NCBI GenBank assembly: GCA_021234155.1
Contig: JAJEKV010000015.1
Span: forward strand, 2,144,852 to 2,208,851
DNA length: 64,000 bases
Origin: Isoetes taiwanensis
Lineage: Eukaryota; Streptophyta; Lycopodiopsida; Isoetales; Isoetaceae
Direction: 5' to 3'
Made by a program: the position numbers and the translations under genes. The notes below the pieces were generated by a model that was not told the DNA's origin, did no database searches, and saw only the letters and a list, made by a program, of their open reading frames with translations. Of this stretch, positions 23,030 to 34,489 are shown piece by piece. Every line of letters starts with the position of its first letter. The first letter of the stretch is position 1.

Positions 23030-23279
23030 TGTCTCCTGCTCAGCACGCTAAGAAGGTGCCAAGAAAGAAATGGCACCACAATTAATGGGGAAAGGAGTGA
23101 TGTGGCATTGAATTTACTACATAGATTTGTAAGAAGCTTCTTTATTCTGCCTCGACATCAAATGGTTGTATCCCGCAATGAAGGCGTCAGATCAAGGTGG
23201 GGCTCATATAATTTGGACTCCTCTCATTGAGAATTTTCCAACGATTGGTATTTTGCTATTGTTTCGTCATTGTTGGAGC

Positions 23280-23650
23280 CAATGTCATCAAAATAGAGAA
23301 TCTTTGTGGAATCTTAGGAAACCATGTAGAAACTTTGTAGAATCTAGGGGAATCTTTATATAATCTCCATGGTAGAGGAATCTTGAGATAATCCTGGAGA
23401 ATTCTTATAGAATATTAGGAAATCTTCATAGAATCTTTGAGAATCTAGAGAAACCTTCGTAGAAACTTAGGGAATCTAGAGGGATCTTCATAACTTTTTA
23501 AGGAATATGGAGGACCCTTAAGAGAATTTGTAGGAATCTTCATAGAATCTTGGAAAATCCAAAAGAATCTTGGAGAACCTAATGAAATCGTGAATCTTAG
23601 GGAACCTTGGGAAATCTTCATAGACTCTAGTGGAATCCTTATTCCCTCTA
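23280..23650. repeat. Degenerate GAATCTT minisatellite
   Basis: About 370 bases built from variants of AGAATCTT.GGAATCT and GAAACTT.GTAGAATC at irregular 10-25-base spacing. A short related stretch lies in inverted orientation at about 54,815-54,870 (AGATTCTATAGAGATTCC). Confidence 0.7.
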
Positions 23651-23978
23651 ATGCTTACCGCTTCTTTAAGGTCAAGAAGCCATGATCCAAGCAGGCCACT
23701 CTGTCTTGTAGCACATGCCACTGCGGCAGGTGCCGAGATTGCCTGTCATTTTATTTTTTAAAACTTTGCAATCATTATTATACAAGACAAGAAAGATAGG
23801 ATAGATAGATGACAAATTTTTCATACAACTACTGCAATGTTGTAATTAAAATCTTCAACTACAACTAAATGGTTGTTATACCTAAAAAGAATACAACACA
23901 TACTATTTGTACTTTATGATCTTATTTGTATGCATATGCTTAGTATACACGTGGGCCCAACATTAACCAGCCATTACC
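23651..23978. other. Intergenic, nothing recognised
   Basis: AT-rich linker between two repeat blocks. Confidence 0.5.
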
Positions 23979-24098
23979 AGTACAATCGCTTGACATTGTT
24001 AGGCTGTATACAGCAACACTGTGTTACATTGGGTTGCAGTACAATTGCTTAACAATGTTAGGTTTTAGCCGTAGCATGTTACACTGGGGGTGCTAGTG
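23979..24098. repeat. 59-bp imperfect tandem duplication
   Basis: AGTACAAT.GCTT.ACA.TGTTAGG occurs at 23,979 and 24,038, each followed by a GTGTTACA or GCATGTTACA block ending in TGGG. Confidence 0.65.
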
Positions 24099-26432
24099 GT
24101 ACCAATACCAACATAAGGCTGGATGAATGGTATATAAGTTTTTCGTATATTGCTTTGTAAAGAAGAGGAGGAGATAGTATAAAACAAAGTTAATATACCC
24201 TCTTATTTCAATTATGTCACCTCGATAAAAGGCAAAGAATTTGGTGCTAGTTGTCCTTTTTATGTTACTTTATGATATAGACAACATAAAGTTAGCATAC
24301 CAAACGTAAAGAGAAAAGAGTAGCATTAGTTGTGAGCGGTTGTCAATGCTAACTTACATTAGAAGTTGCAAATGTCAACCCCAAATGATGAGCCCACTTT
24401 AAGTGGTGCTACATATCATTGTGTTGATATGCCGCCTAAATTGCATGTTGTATTAGAGATCTCATGTCCACTATAAAAAGCACCAAAGTGCTGAATGCAT
24501 TAGTTAATGGAGTAGCCATATCACTAAGTATTCACTGATAGCTTTATTATGCAATGCAATTCTTGTATCCATTATCGTATTCATCATAACACATATAAGA
24601 AAGAAAGTTAAGAGACTTGGGCCCCAGTAATGCACATGGAATTATAATGGTACATAATTTATATTGAAAATTAAAAACAAGTGCTCTGAAATCTTCTTTG
24701 TGGATTGCGGCAATCTAAGGGGTATTCTTTTGTTAGATAAATGATTTAGGCATATTCTTGGCATATCAGACGATCTAGCAGGTGTAGTTGCTTGGTCATT
24801 TTTGCTGAAATTTTTAGGAGAAAACGTTTTTCCAAATGATCATTTGTAAGGTTTTCCATTTTTTGGGTCAGAATATGCTCTGGAAAAGAAATATCGTCGC
24901 TAGAAAAGCTAAAAATGCCTCCATGGATTTTGCCTTTTTTGTAGCACCCCTCAAGCATATCAGGAGGATTTATAGACAAGCAAAATTTTGGGCTTCTCTT
25001 CTGATAGTCAAAGAGGATACGGGATCTTTCCTCGACTAATCCTTTCAATATATCATTTATTTACTTAATTTGTTGCAAAATCAACAAACTCAGCAGGCTT
25101 ATTTGAGTTATTGTGCAATTGCTATTGAGCCCTTTCTACTTTGCAAACTTGTAATTTATATATGTATAATTGATGTTTGAATCGTAATGGATGTGTTTTT
25201 GGATCTGAATGTTCTAGTCAAGTTCTTGCTGCATGAACTATATAGTTTCCTAAAAGATAGTGCTTAACCTTTGAAAGCCTCATTTAGAAATTATATTTAC
25301 GGTTTATGTATCCTATCTTAAAATAACGTGGTTTTGCTTGGATCAAATTTTTGAATAACCAATGTTTTTGATAAAAATTGGTGTGGCTATTTCTTTCTTT
25401 TTCCATTCAAGTTTATTGAATTGGATTGAATTGAAGGTTATCACTTGATTGATATTCCTATTTGCAAGTCTAACCTTGGACAATACTATGGTAATCTACC
25501 CTTTTTACACTGCTAAAAAGGATATAGAATTGTGCTGGATAATAAAGAATTGAAGAATTTTCTCAGTACGGATTCATGATCAACTCTAGTGTGCGAAAAC
25601 TTTGGACTTGACGAGTCTACCTTCTTAGCCATTACGTTCGCAAATGCTTTTTACAAATTTTTATTGGGAAAAAAAAAAAGTCGTAATAAAAAATAAGATT
25701 TTTATGAGAGGTTCTTTTTTACCAAACCATTGTATGTAATATCTAAATCACTAAAAATAGATAAAGAAGAGAAGCGCTAGAGAGAGAATGTCAAAATTAT
25801 TTTCACGCTCATAACCTGAGCTGCATAGGTCAGATTCAGATGATCTTGGGCTCTTTGGAAAGCTTATGTGGAGAGCTTTCCATTGGTATGATTTTACTCA
25901 AATATATAAAGATATGTACCTGTTTTTGTACTTTTCAATCTGGATACCTTTTTGCAAAGTGCAGATTTGATGGTAATATGCTTCTTATCATAACCTTTGA
26001 ATTCGAATACCCTTTTGTGTGCTTTTTATTGCGTTGGAAAGCTCTCGCTGGGATCTTTCGGATGATGTATAATATGCTCATATTTCGTTTTTTTTAGGTC
26101 AAAACAGTAAATTTTCGAGTGGATTTGATAGGGTTTCACATGTGATTACAACATGATTTGCACAACAACAAATCATATTCCCTGTCCAGTTAATCATTCT
26201 GGTCATGTCTTTCTCCTGTATCATTGTAGTGCGGTAAGTTTTTATGAAGATATTGAAGAGATGATGTTATCGTGCCTACGTTTTGTATCAGAAAAAATAA
26301 TTGAAACTTTTTATTTTGGTTTATAAGACTTGTGCTATATTTGATGGTCTATATGTTTTTCGTGAACTTGCCAATGTTTTTTGAATTTTTATTTATTTAT
26401 TTATTTTTTTTAAAAACAACATCTCCCAATAT
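24099..26432. other. AT-rich intergenic region; unrecognised minus frame 25,048-24,746
   Basis: No gene is recognised. The minus-strand frame of about 100 codons (SDDISFPEHILTQKMENL in its middle) has natural-looking composition but no motif I know. Around 25,840-26,060 the phrase TTGGAAAGCT recurs twice with different surroundings. Confidence 0.4.
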
Positions 26433-26650
26433 GTAGCATAATAACAGGGGGTTTTCTTTGTGTTTTTGTACGATTTTCACAAAGGTTTTCTTAAGATTTC
26501 ATGACGTATTCGAATGGATGTACTAATGCGTACATCTAGAGTGCACCATTTCTTAGTCGTTGATTTAGCTTTTTTTTTTCAATAGTCCAACATCCAAGGG
26601 CTCACAACAAAAGCCCTCTTTTTATTTTAGGGGCTGAACATGCAACCCTC
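26433..26650 (+). repeat. Terminal repeat segment, copy 1
   Basis: Starts ATGTAGCATAATAACAGGGGG, passes a T-rich stretch and ATCTAGAGTGCAC, and ends near CATGCAACCCTCG. The same order of blocks occurs at 29,692-29,930 and, more diverged, at 43,530-43,700, each time as the downstream edge of SINE-like sequence. Confidence 0.6.
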
Positions 26651-26658
26651 GTGGATAG

Positions 26659-27216
26659 CATTTTAGGGCACGAAAGCCTCGTGTAAAAGCTTCAGCAGAT
26701 GGCGATGTTAGGAGGTCCGTTGTTCTAAAAGTAGGTGCAAAAACTCTGGGCAGCAGCGGATACGGATTCAAAAAGGCAAGCAAATCAGAACCCATCTCTG
26801 TATTGAATAAGGCAACCTCATATAAAAGTGGGTTGGATATTTTGGGTGAAATAGCTTCTTTCATATTACAAGGGAATCCGCTGTCATGGCCGGTGAAAAA
26901 TGCAAGTGATTTGCAGCTCAAGAGAGAAGCTGTTCTTATCCATACTGGGTCAATAATTCCACAGCGACCACGCTCAAATCGAGTTCATAAAACTTGTGAA
27001 GAAGAAGCCGGAGCTATGAAGAGGACTCCGAGGCTGCAGAAAAGGACTAGTCTCGAGCTAAACTATAAAAGTAAGCAGATGGCCATGGATAGCCCGTCCC
27101 AATGTTTGACGTGGAGTTCCGGTCCTGTAGTTGGTTTAAAGCGTGGAAGAATCCAAGCACTTCCTACTCAGCTTGAATTGAAGAAGCAACGCGTCAAGGG
27201 TTTTGCTTTAAGGTAG
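26659..27216 (+). other. Unrecognised 185-codon open frame
   Basis: The frame opens after TAG 26,656-26,658 and ends at TAG 27,214-27,216. The product is basic, with SGYGFKKASKSEPISVLNKA, SGLDILGEIASFILQGN, RPRSNRVHKTCEEEAGAMKR and ELKKQRVKGFALR. No ATG occurs until about 27,015, so it would need an upstream exon, and no convincing acceptor was seen. I do not recognise the family. The frame directly follows a repeat and its last bases lie in a duplicated segment, so it may be a displaced exon or chance. Confidence 0.35.
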
Positions 27217-27460
27217 CTGCTTTTTTTTACCTTGTTCATTCTTCTACTCCTTGTACACAGAAACATCACTCTTGCAATTTGATGTCTAGAATCAAGTCTT
27301 TCCCTGTGATTTCAATCAGTTTATTAGATCTATCCTGTATCAACAGGAAATTTTGATGTGAGAAACGGGCATTGGTTTTAAGGTAGCTGCTTTTTTACCT
27401 TGTTTATTCTTCTACTACCTTGTACACAGAGACATTACTTACTTGCAATGGCCTCTGCAA
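27199..27460. repeat. Direct duplication of ~80 bp, 175 bp apart
   Basis: TTTAAGGTAGCTGCTTTTTT, ACCTTGTT.ATTCTTCTACT and CTTGTACACAGA.ACAT occur at about 27,199-27,285 and again at about 27,374-27,455. Confidence 0.75.
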
Positions 27461-29223
27461 CTAGCAGAAGCTTCTGGATGGAGATAATCGCAGAGGCAGT
27501 GTATGGGTATATCTATTATGCATTTTCTTTGCTTTTGCACATGTATCACATCCAAAAAATTTCTTCTGATATATCTCAGGTCAAAATCAGGCTCACATGC
27601 CGAATCTAAAAGAGGTATCTGGTCCCTGGTGCAGAACCAACTGCTTTGCAGACCAAGAGTCCCTGAGCTTGCCAATCTTCCCATGATTTACATTGCTTAT
27701 CCAAAAACATATTGTGATGATGTTAGGTGAAAGATATTCTTTCCTTATAAACACGCCCTTTTGGCTGCCTTAACTGTGCCACACTCTTCAAATAGCTGGA
27801 CTTTCTAGGACTCTCCAGCAGCATTAACAACGTTATCAGCATCTCTATCTTAGGGCTACGAAACTGCCATAGAAATTGGGGGCAAGGTATGTGATCTCTA
27901 TGTTCGAGTTTGACTTAAAGTTTCGCAATCCTCATATGTGGGACAGATCTCCATGCATGCTATAGATTCAAACGAATTCTAATGACGTAATGCCATATCT
28001 CTGCTGATTCCTTGCCTTATTTTCCCTTTTCTTAGGAGATCTGTAGCTTAAAAATAGCTAGGCTTATACCAGCATATTTTTTGTGCTTTTTGAGAGTTTT
28101 ATTTGGCGCGGGATCCTCTTGTTCAGATGTGCAGCTATGGCAACTGGGTACCACAGATTCCCAATCAAATCTACTCTGTGCCGTGCAACCTTAAAACTCT
28201 GCCAGTTATAACAACGTCGTATATATCTATGAACAGAGTGTGGCAATATGTCTATGAGCAGAGTGTGGCAATGGACATAGGCATCTTGTTGGATTTCGGT
28301 AACAATTTCAGATGGTATTGCGATATGGCATCTGTTTCTGTTTTTCCTTTGATTCTTATTTTGGAGCAGTTCAAGATTAAACCAAAGGATTTGAAAAAGC
28401 AATACTTGTGATGTACTATATCATTCTAACAGTGCCATCTATAGTGTATGCCAAATAAGTTGGTTGTGCCAGTGAATATTAGTGGACATTTTGAACGCTC
28501 AAGATTTTTTACTCTTTATGGATGCAAGATTTAAGTAAACAGCTGATTTTGGACCTTGATCTTTGCACTGAAGAGATCTGCAAATAGGAGGTCTGATTTC
28601 TTCAAACGGTTGCACCATTATACCCCTTGAAGACATTTAGAATTGCATGTCACGGTCTGCTTGTCTGCTACAGAAATTCGAAAAGCCTATTGAAGTTGGT
28701 AAATAGTTTACATGATTCTTGTATTGCAATATTGAGATTACAGATAATGAATATAATGAATATAACGACTACATAAAATGTACTCAATAGTTGTTTGCAA
28801 TGGAAATAATTTGTTTGTCTTGATGTTATTGTGCTTTTTAGTAATTAATATTTAGGCCCATAAAGTTTATCTATATTTACTTTAGTTAGGGCCCGAAGGG
28901 CCCAAAATTTTTTTTTAATATAACAATCAAGACACAACTACCATTAACATTATTAACACAAACCATTGCATTTAACACAATTAAATTAAAATCCCCCTTA
29001 AACCCCCTTTGGTTTGGGTGCATATTCACACGGGGGGTTACGTAGGGCAGCGAGAGCTCTAAAAATATATTTACAATACATGTACAAAATTAACACCATT
29101 AAGTACATTCTTTCAAATCTTATAGTATTTTGTAAACCTTAATATACAGTATACAAAATTTGTACATGCATACCCCACAAACGAGGATCGCTATGTACGG
29201 TCCAGATCTTGGAATCTCAATAT
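27461..29223. other. Intergenic; nothing recognised
   Basis: No gene identified. A 22-bp direct duplication (ATGA.CAGAGTGTGGCAAT) lies at about 28,229-28,272. Open frames on both strands at 28,064-28,411 overlap and lack known motifs. Confidence 0.4.
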
Positions 29224-29930
29224 TGCACAGTAATTGGAGGTTCTAGGGGGATTTGATATGGATGCATAAATCACCATTTCTCAAAATCATAGACTATACC
29301 CCTAAAACACTTCAATAGGTTATTATTAAAAAAAAAAACTATAGATTTAATAGAAAAAATAAACACGTTAGCTTGTTAGTTGCATTGGTTAAAGCATTCT
29401 GATTAGGATATTGAATTCTTTTAGTAAGGGTTCGAGTATTCGTATTGCATATTTCAAAACCTTAAGCGAACTTATATTTTGTATTTCAAAATCATAGGCA
29501 CCCCAGTCATAAATGACCATAATCGAAACGAAAGGCGCCTAGAATCTATGATGCGAACCATAGGTTAGACAGATCCAACGGCCAATGTAGGCCAGGGCGC
29601 ACCCCATGTAGAATATATAGCACAATAACAGGGGTTCTAGGGGGACAGATCCAATGATCGAGGTAGTTTAGGCGCACCCCATGTAGAATATGTAGCATAA
29701 TAACAGGGGGTTGGTTTTGTATTTTTATACTATTTTTTCTATGGTTTTCATATGATTTTGAAAGTGTATTGCATGGGGACTACTAATTAGTATATCTAGA
29801 GTGCACATACGCCTGCATTAATTTTAGTGTTTTTGTTCAATGGTTTAGACCCATGTGCCATATTGTATTTTTTCTCAATTAGCTTATTGAGGCTCGTTGA
29901 CATGCAACCCTCGAGCCATTTAGAAATAGG
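29224..29930 (+). repeat. Dispersed SINE-like repeat copy plus terminal segment (copy 2)
   Basis: A single copy of the ~400-bp unit arrayed at 40.5-43.6 kb. It has GGGGGATTTGATATGGATGCA, A-run, GATTTAATAGAAAAAATAAA, and the tRNA-like head (ACGTTAGCTTGTTAGTTGC at about 29,367, with GGTTCGAGTATTCG about 60 bases later). AAAACCTTAAGCGAAC and CATAATCGAAACGAAAGGCGC follow. From about 29,692 it runs into the terminal segment also seen at 26,433 and 43,530. Confidence 0.7.
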
Positions 29931-30874
29931 GTTTGCTAGCTGAAGGCACAAATTCTGCAGAGGTGGAGCACCAAAAGGTAACGGGTCGAGGCATGTCGAA
30001 CATCATTTCTTTTGATATGGGATGGCGGCCTCGTTGTATTTTCGATCATGCAGATCGATGCTCGCTGTAATGATACTGGAACCAGCAAAAAAACCTAAGC
30101 TCTAAAACCTAGCAAATGGCGGTTTATGGGTGCCCGAGATGTCATTTGTAAGAGCTTCGAGAGAAAGAGAGTGATGGAGCAAGCTAATCCGCTTTAGAAG
30201 CTTTCTTTGTCACATACACTCTCGATGAACTTGGTGAATGGTGTGCATACAAGGCAACAAGGCAAGGAATGTTCGTCATGGATATACATATTTATTTGAA
30301 AAATGATGAAAGAGTCGGCCATCAAGTTGATGTAAAGTTTCGTGAATCTTACTTGCAAAAGGTTGTTGATATATTAGAATGTGATTTGAAGGAAGGACCC
30401 GTTGGATCGCATGAATCAAGAAAAACCAATACTTGGGAGTGCCAAGTACTTGGGAGTGTTAAAAGACTTGGATCGGAGGGATCTGGTCTTATAGCAATCA
30501 CAGTCTTCTGTGCCCCGGCAGATCAAGGACGGAGGCTTTGCCCTCGCCGTAACTCTTGCTCTCATGCCCTCCTCTCAAAGGCACCGGCTTCTCAAGGTAT
30601 TATCTTTTTCCATTTTCGGATAACGACTTATTCTAAATTTCATCCTTTGTCCGACAATAAATAGGGCGTTGGATTGGGTACGGATGTGCTAATGAAGAAA
30701 GCACATCTTGAAAAATGGCTAATAATAACTGAAAGTGGCTCCGTTGCTCTTACCGGGTCCGAAAAAGTGAATGACGCTATGGGCTATCATAGAGAAGCAC
30801 TAATCGGAGAAGCAAAGAATGGCTCCTTTGAGGCCTTTTTTTCACAAATCTTTGAAATTAATATGTGATTGCAT
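29931..30874. other. Upstream of the kinesin fragment; unrecognised frames
   Basis: Two consecutive plus-strand open frames, 30,269-30,664 and 30,674-30,868, have some protein-like text (VKFRESYLQKVVDILECDL; ALIGEAKNGSFEAFFSQIF) but no motif I can name. They could be upstream exons or introns of the kinesin copy. Confidence 0.35.
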
Positions 30875-31525
30875 TGCGTCTCATTCGAATCATACAAGTC
30901 GGATTCTTGCTATGGGGAAAAGGATGAATTGACTCAAATTTTGCGGGGAGCTGGAGCATATATTGCCCATGTTGTTCGCGGGCTATAGTGCCACAATTTT
31001 TGCTTATGGTGCCACCGAAAAGCGGCAAAACGCACACAATGCGTAAAACTCTAAATTTATTCTTGCAAGAAAGATGCAAATATCTCCCATTTATGCCGAT
31101 ATCGATTTTTCAGGCCGGGATGGAAACCCTGGACTTATGACCTTGGCCCTTAAAGCCATTCTTGCCCTAGCTCAAAATACACAGAGCAGAATAGAGGTTT
31201 CATATTATGAATTATACATGGACCGTTGGATTCCAAATCAAATGAGATTCCTGTTTTAGAAGATGGGCTTGGACGCATTCAGCTTCGAGGCTTGACTCAT
31301 GTTAGTATTTACCAGTAGAAGATGTCTCAGTTAAGGGATATGTTGTACTAAAATTATGTGTTGACACAGGTAGAAGTGAAGACCATCCATCAATTTCATG
31401 AGTTATTTGCTAAGGCATGTGCGCAGAGAAAAATTGGCCAAACTGGCCTAAATGACGTTTCCAGCAGAAGTCATGGAGCTCTGATGATTACAGTTACTGG
31501 GAATAACTCTGGTATAGTGACAGAA
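30875..31525 (+). pseudogene. Kinesin-10 (PAKRP2-like) motor fragment
   Basis: Kinesins are microtubule ATPases; plant kinesin-10 proteins include the phragmoplast-associated PAKRP2. The text reads SFESYKSDSCYGEKDELTQIL, then GYSATIFAYGAT directly before the P-loop, where the frame slips (K-S-G-K-T-H-T-M lies one frame over). After an AG at about 31,112 it gives NPGLMTLALKAILALAQ and EVSYYELYMDR. Another slip follows, then EIPVLEDGLGRIQLRGLTH. A donor near 31,300 and acceptor at 31,369 join in phase to VEVKTIHQFHELF and TGLNDVSSRSHGALMITV, the switch I region. The motor then ends: no switch II (LIDLAG) follows. Two frameshifts and loss of half the motor make it non-functional. The kinesin-10 assignment rests on SYYE.YMDR and RIQLRGL wording. 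Confidence 0.8.
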
Positions 31526-32429
31526 GATAAGTACAGAGTTCTATTATTATTTTATGTATGAGAATTTATGTTTGTGAATCTTCCTTCATGCATCATCTAG
31601 GATTAAGATGATGTGGTGTATTGACCAAAAAGGGTTGCAGGCTTTGGTAAATGCGTTGCTGGTCATATTTCAACAGACCATTAGCTTAGATCTGTATGTT
31701 CTCTTCTGTATTGTGCAAACAGGTATTGGAAATTGTTGCATTGTTGCCTGAAAGCTTGGGCCAACAAACACTCAGAAAGAAACAGCATGCTCAGATGGGG
31801 AACAAACAGGATTGTGCTCGGTTCTCCATTCTGGGGTAAATGCGTTGCTGGCCATATTTTAACAGACCATTAGCAAAAATAGCATGATATTTCTTATGGT
31901 CACTTTGCAAAATGTCATTTTGCAGCATGAACATTCAACAGAGTGAACTATGGGCACAACAAGAAAAGCTGAAAACATCAACATTAATGATTTTCTTGTG
32001 TTATAGATTGGTCCAATTTTATTGTCCTAACCTCTTGTACATGAAGTTTTTTGGATTTTAAATATGGAATTGTGCCTTGCTATTGCTAATAAAGTTGTTT
32101 GGATTTCAAATATGGAATACTATTACGAGTATCTTCGCAAGCTAAATATCAATTCACATGGTATTTCCTATTGCAAGCACATATGTTGCCAAAGATATGA
32201 CTGCAATGATTTCAAAGATATGATTGGGTTTGAGTCCCGTGCCATAAATATGCTATTGTTCTACTATTACATGCATAAAATGCATCTTTTAGCATTCTAG
32301 TTGATTTAGAATATTTCCATATCTCTAATTTTTTCTTCTAATGGAATCATTAAAATTCCCAATGGTTCTCCATCCATTATCATTCACCATGTGTTATCGA
32401 TATCATTGTTTTAATGTTGTGAATCATTT
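31526..32429. other. Intergenic with a 40-bp direct duplication
   Basis: GGTAAATGCGTTGCTGG.CAT then ATTT.AACAGACCATTAGC occur at about 31,648-31,686 and 31,836-31,874. They could be intronic relics of the kinesin copy. No other gene signal. Confidence 0.5.
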
Positions 32430-33223
32430 TTGGCCAATGTAGTCCAGGGCGCATCCCGTGTAGAATATATAGCACAATAACAGGGGTACTAGGGGGATTT
32501 AATATGGATGCATAAATCACCATTTCCTAAAAATAATTCAATAGATTATTATTAAAAAAAAACATAGATTTAATAGAAAAAATAGACACGTTAGCTTGCT
32601 GGTTGCATTGGTTAAAGCATTCTGATTAGCATATTGAATTCTTTTGATAAAGGTTTGAGTATTCGTATTGCATATTTCAAAACTTTAAGCGAACCTGCAT
32701 TTCGTATTTCAAAATCATAGGCGCCCTCAATCATAAGTGGCCATAATCTAACGAAAGGCATCTAGAGGCCTCAATCTATGATCTGGACCATACAATGGAC
32801 AGATTCAATGATCGAGGTAGTCTAAGGCGCACCCCATGTAGAATATGTAGCACAATAACCTGCAATTGTCCTCCAAGATGCACAAGCTAGAATTATTAAG
32901 GCTTACCATTGCTCTTCGCTTGCTCCTGCCAAGCGACAGTTGATATTTGAGTCCTATTTGAGTGTGTTGTCTTATGCATAGGCTGGTGGTTCTACTCAGT
33001 GGATCATGATTATCCTCTGAGACTTTATTCCCGCCTCTGCATTTGTATTTTGCTTTTGGCTTGGAGTTTCAATAAAGTTTGTCGTCCTTAAAAAAAATAA
33101 AATAACAGGGGGGTTCTGGGAGGATTTGATATGGATGCATAAATCATCATTCCTAAAACCGTAGACCATACCCCTAAAACAATTCAATGGGTTATTATTA
33201 AAAAAAAAAAAAAAAAAAAAAAA
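32430..33223 (+). repeat. SINE-like repeat copy, interrupted and A-tailed
   Basis: A second dispersed copy of the ~400-bp unit with its tRNA-like head at about 32,588. It is split by a LINE 3' fragment at 32,860-33,100. It resumes with AATAACAGGGGGGTTCTGGG and ends CAATGGGTTATTATT followed by a long A run to 33,223. Confidence 0.7.
32860..33100 (+). mobile_element. 5'-truncated LINE 3' end
   Basis: Encodes the last residues of an L1-type ORF2 (VLQDAQARIIKAYHCSS and FESYLSVLSYA, then a stop), comparable to the end of LINE 1 ORF2 (LLDAQQRIVKAFRCSS). AATAAA at 33,071-33,076 and an A-rich tail follow. The flanks are AATAAC at 32,854-32,859 and AATAAC at 33,101-33,106. Other copies of the host repeat show these joined without the insert, so the empty site is known. 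Confidence 0.75.
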
Positions 33224-33587
33224 CCTGACAGAACTAGTCCAGGCAACAACCCTACTAGCACCTCAGACTACATCGGTCAATCCCTCAATAGTCTTATCAT
33301 TCCATACATGGACCGAGCTAATCCAAGATGGCATACCTTCTCCATGATCTTTAAACGATACATGTTCATGCCTTAGTTCAGCTGTGTACTTACACCTTTT
33401 AGAACTAAAAATTTCAGCATTACTAATTACATGCTCATTTGCTAAACCCTTCAAGGCTAATATATCTGGTCATACCAATTTTAGTACTACAGAATTCCAG
33501 AGTAAGATGCTTTTTTAATTAAATACAAGGCATCATACATGAGCCATGGTAAAAAGCTGGCCAGATTTAGATGCGTGAAAATATTTT
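33224..33587. other. Intergenic; left target duplication at its end
   Basis: No gene seen. The last ten bases, AAAATATTTT (33,578-33,587), are repeated at 36,068-36,077 around the TIR element. Confidence 0.6.
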
Positions 33588-33638
33588 TACCCCGGTTATT
33601 GTGATTCCATCGCAAAAAATTCCATCCCGCGGAATCAC
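33588..33638 (+). repeat. Left 51-bp terminal inverted repeat
   Basis: Identical to the reverse complement of 36,017-36,067 at all 51 positions. It ends in CCCGCGGAATCAC. Confidence 0.92.
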
Positions 33639-34489
33639 AAACCCTCCGGGAACGGGATCCGTTTTGGAGGCTCCGTTTTCCGTACCTGACAACGTCAGGT
33701 GTACCTTATGATGGATCCCAGCCATCCGTTTGTAGGGTCCATCCTGGCCGTCCGTTTTATACCTTCCGGCAGAATCACATCTGCAAAATACCACCAGACG
33801 GAATCACCGCTGTGTTATTCCATGGGACGGAATCACCATTTGAAATATAAAACTAAAAAATTCAAATTTTTTACGTCCTTTTCTTCTTGGAGGTTTTTTT
33901 TACCCGGCCTATGGCGGCTTGCTCCGGCGATCTTCCTTCTTTTCTTTTCTTGTTATCGTTTTACTTTCTTCTAGATCCGGAATGGTGGCTATGGCGGAAA
34001 ACATTTTGATTGCTTCATTTTTAAGAGCTATTTAGGCGGCTTCATTTTTTAAGCTTTAGGGTATGGGCAGAAGACTTAAGCAAATTTTTGTTCTTTTCGA
34101 TAGTTATACTTCTTCATGGTTCCGGTCCGCATAGGGTAAGGGATCCGGGCTAAATCACTTTATCTTCTTCCTTCTTTTCTTACTAATCTTTTTATTTTCT
34201 TTTACGAGATCCGGCAAAGATGGCTAGGCTATGGCGTAAAAAGGGGTCGCTAGAAACTTCGATTACGGCATGAGATGAAGCATAAAATAATCGGCTTTGA
34301 GAAAAAGAATCAGCCGGCTTTGCATTTGGATCGGAAGAGTTAGGTTGGGGTTTTGATTTATCATATTAATTCGATTATCCCGATAAAAAGACTTCGGTTG
34401 TCGCTTTTACGGGCTTGAAAAGCTTCTTAGAATCCTTTTTCTCTTAAAAATGCAAAGAGGGTTCTTATCAAGATCGAAGCCCGCACTAC

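Larger units (their letters stand above)
19735..23065 (-). mobile_element. Minus-strand LINE without its RT core (LINE 2)
   Basis: A second non-LTR retrotransposon, from a different lineage than LINE 1. In element order it has a coiled-coil and RRM-like ORF1 (23,029-22,255), then ORF2 with an endonuclease (about 22,060-21,240), the N-terminal edge of the reverse transcriptase (about 20,710), and a C-terminal RT and cysteine-rich tail (20,566-19,811). The catalytic RT core is missing between about 20,590 and 20,560. Regional GC is higher than in the flanks. No poly(A) tail or target duplication was found, so the ends are approximate. Confidence 0.8.

Noticed and set aside
33699-33974. Transposase in the TIR element
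   Set aside because: The frame is made of TIR-related motifs and a T-rich stretch; no DDE, zinc-finger or dimerisation motif is readable.
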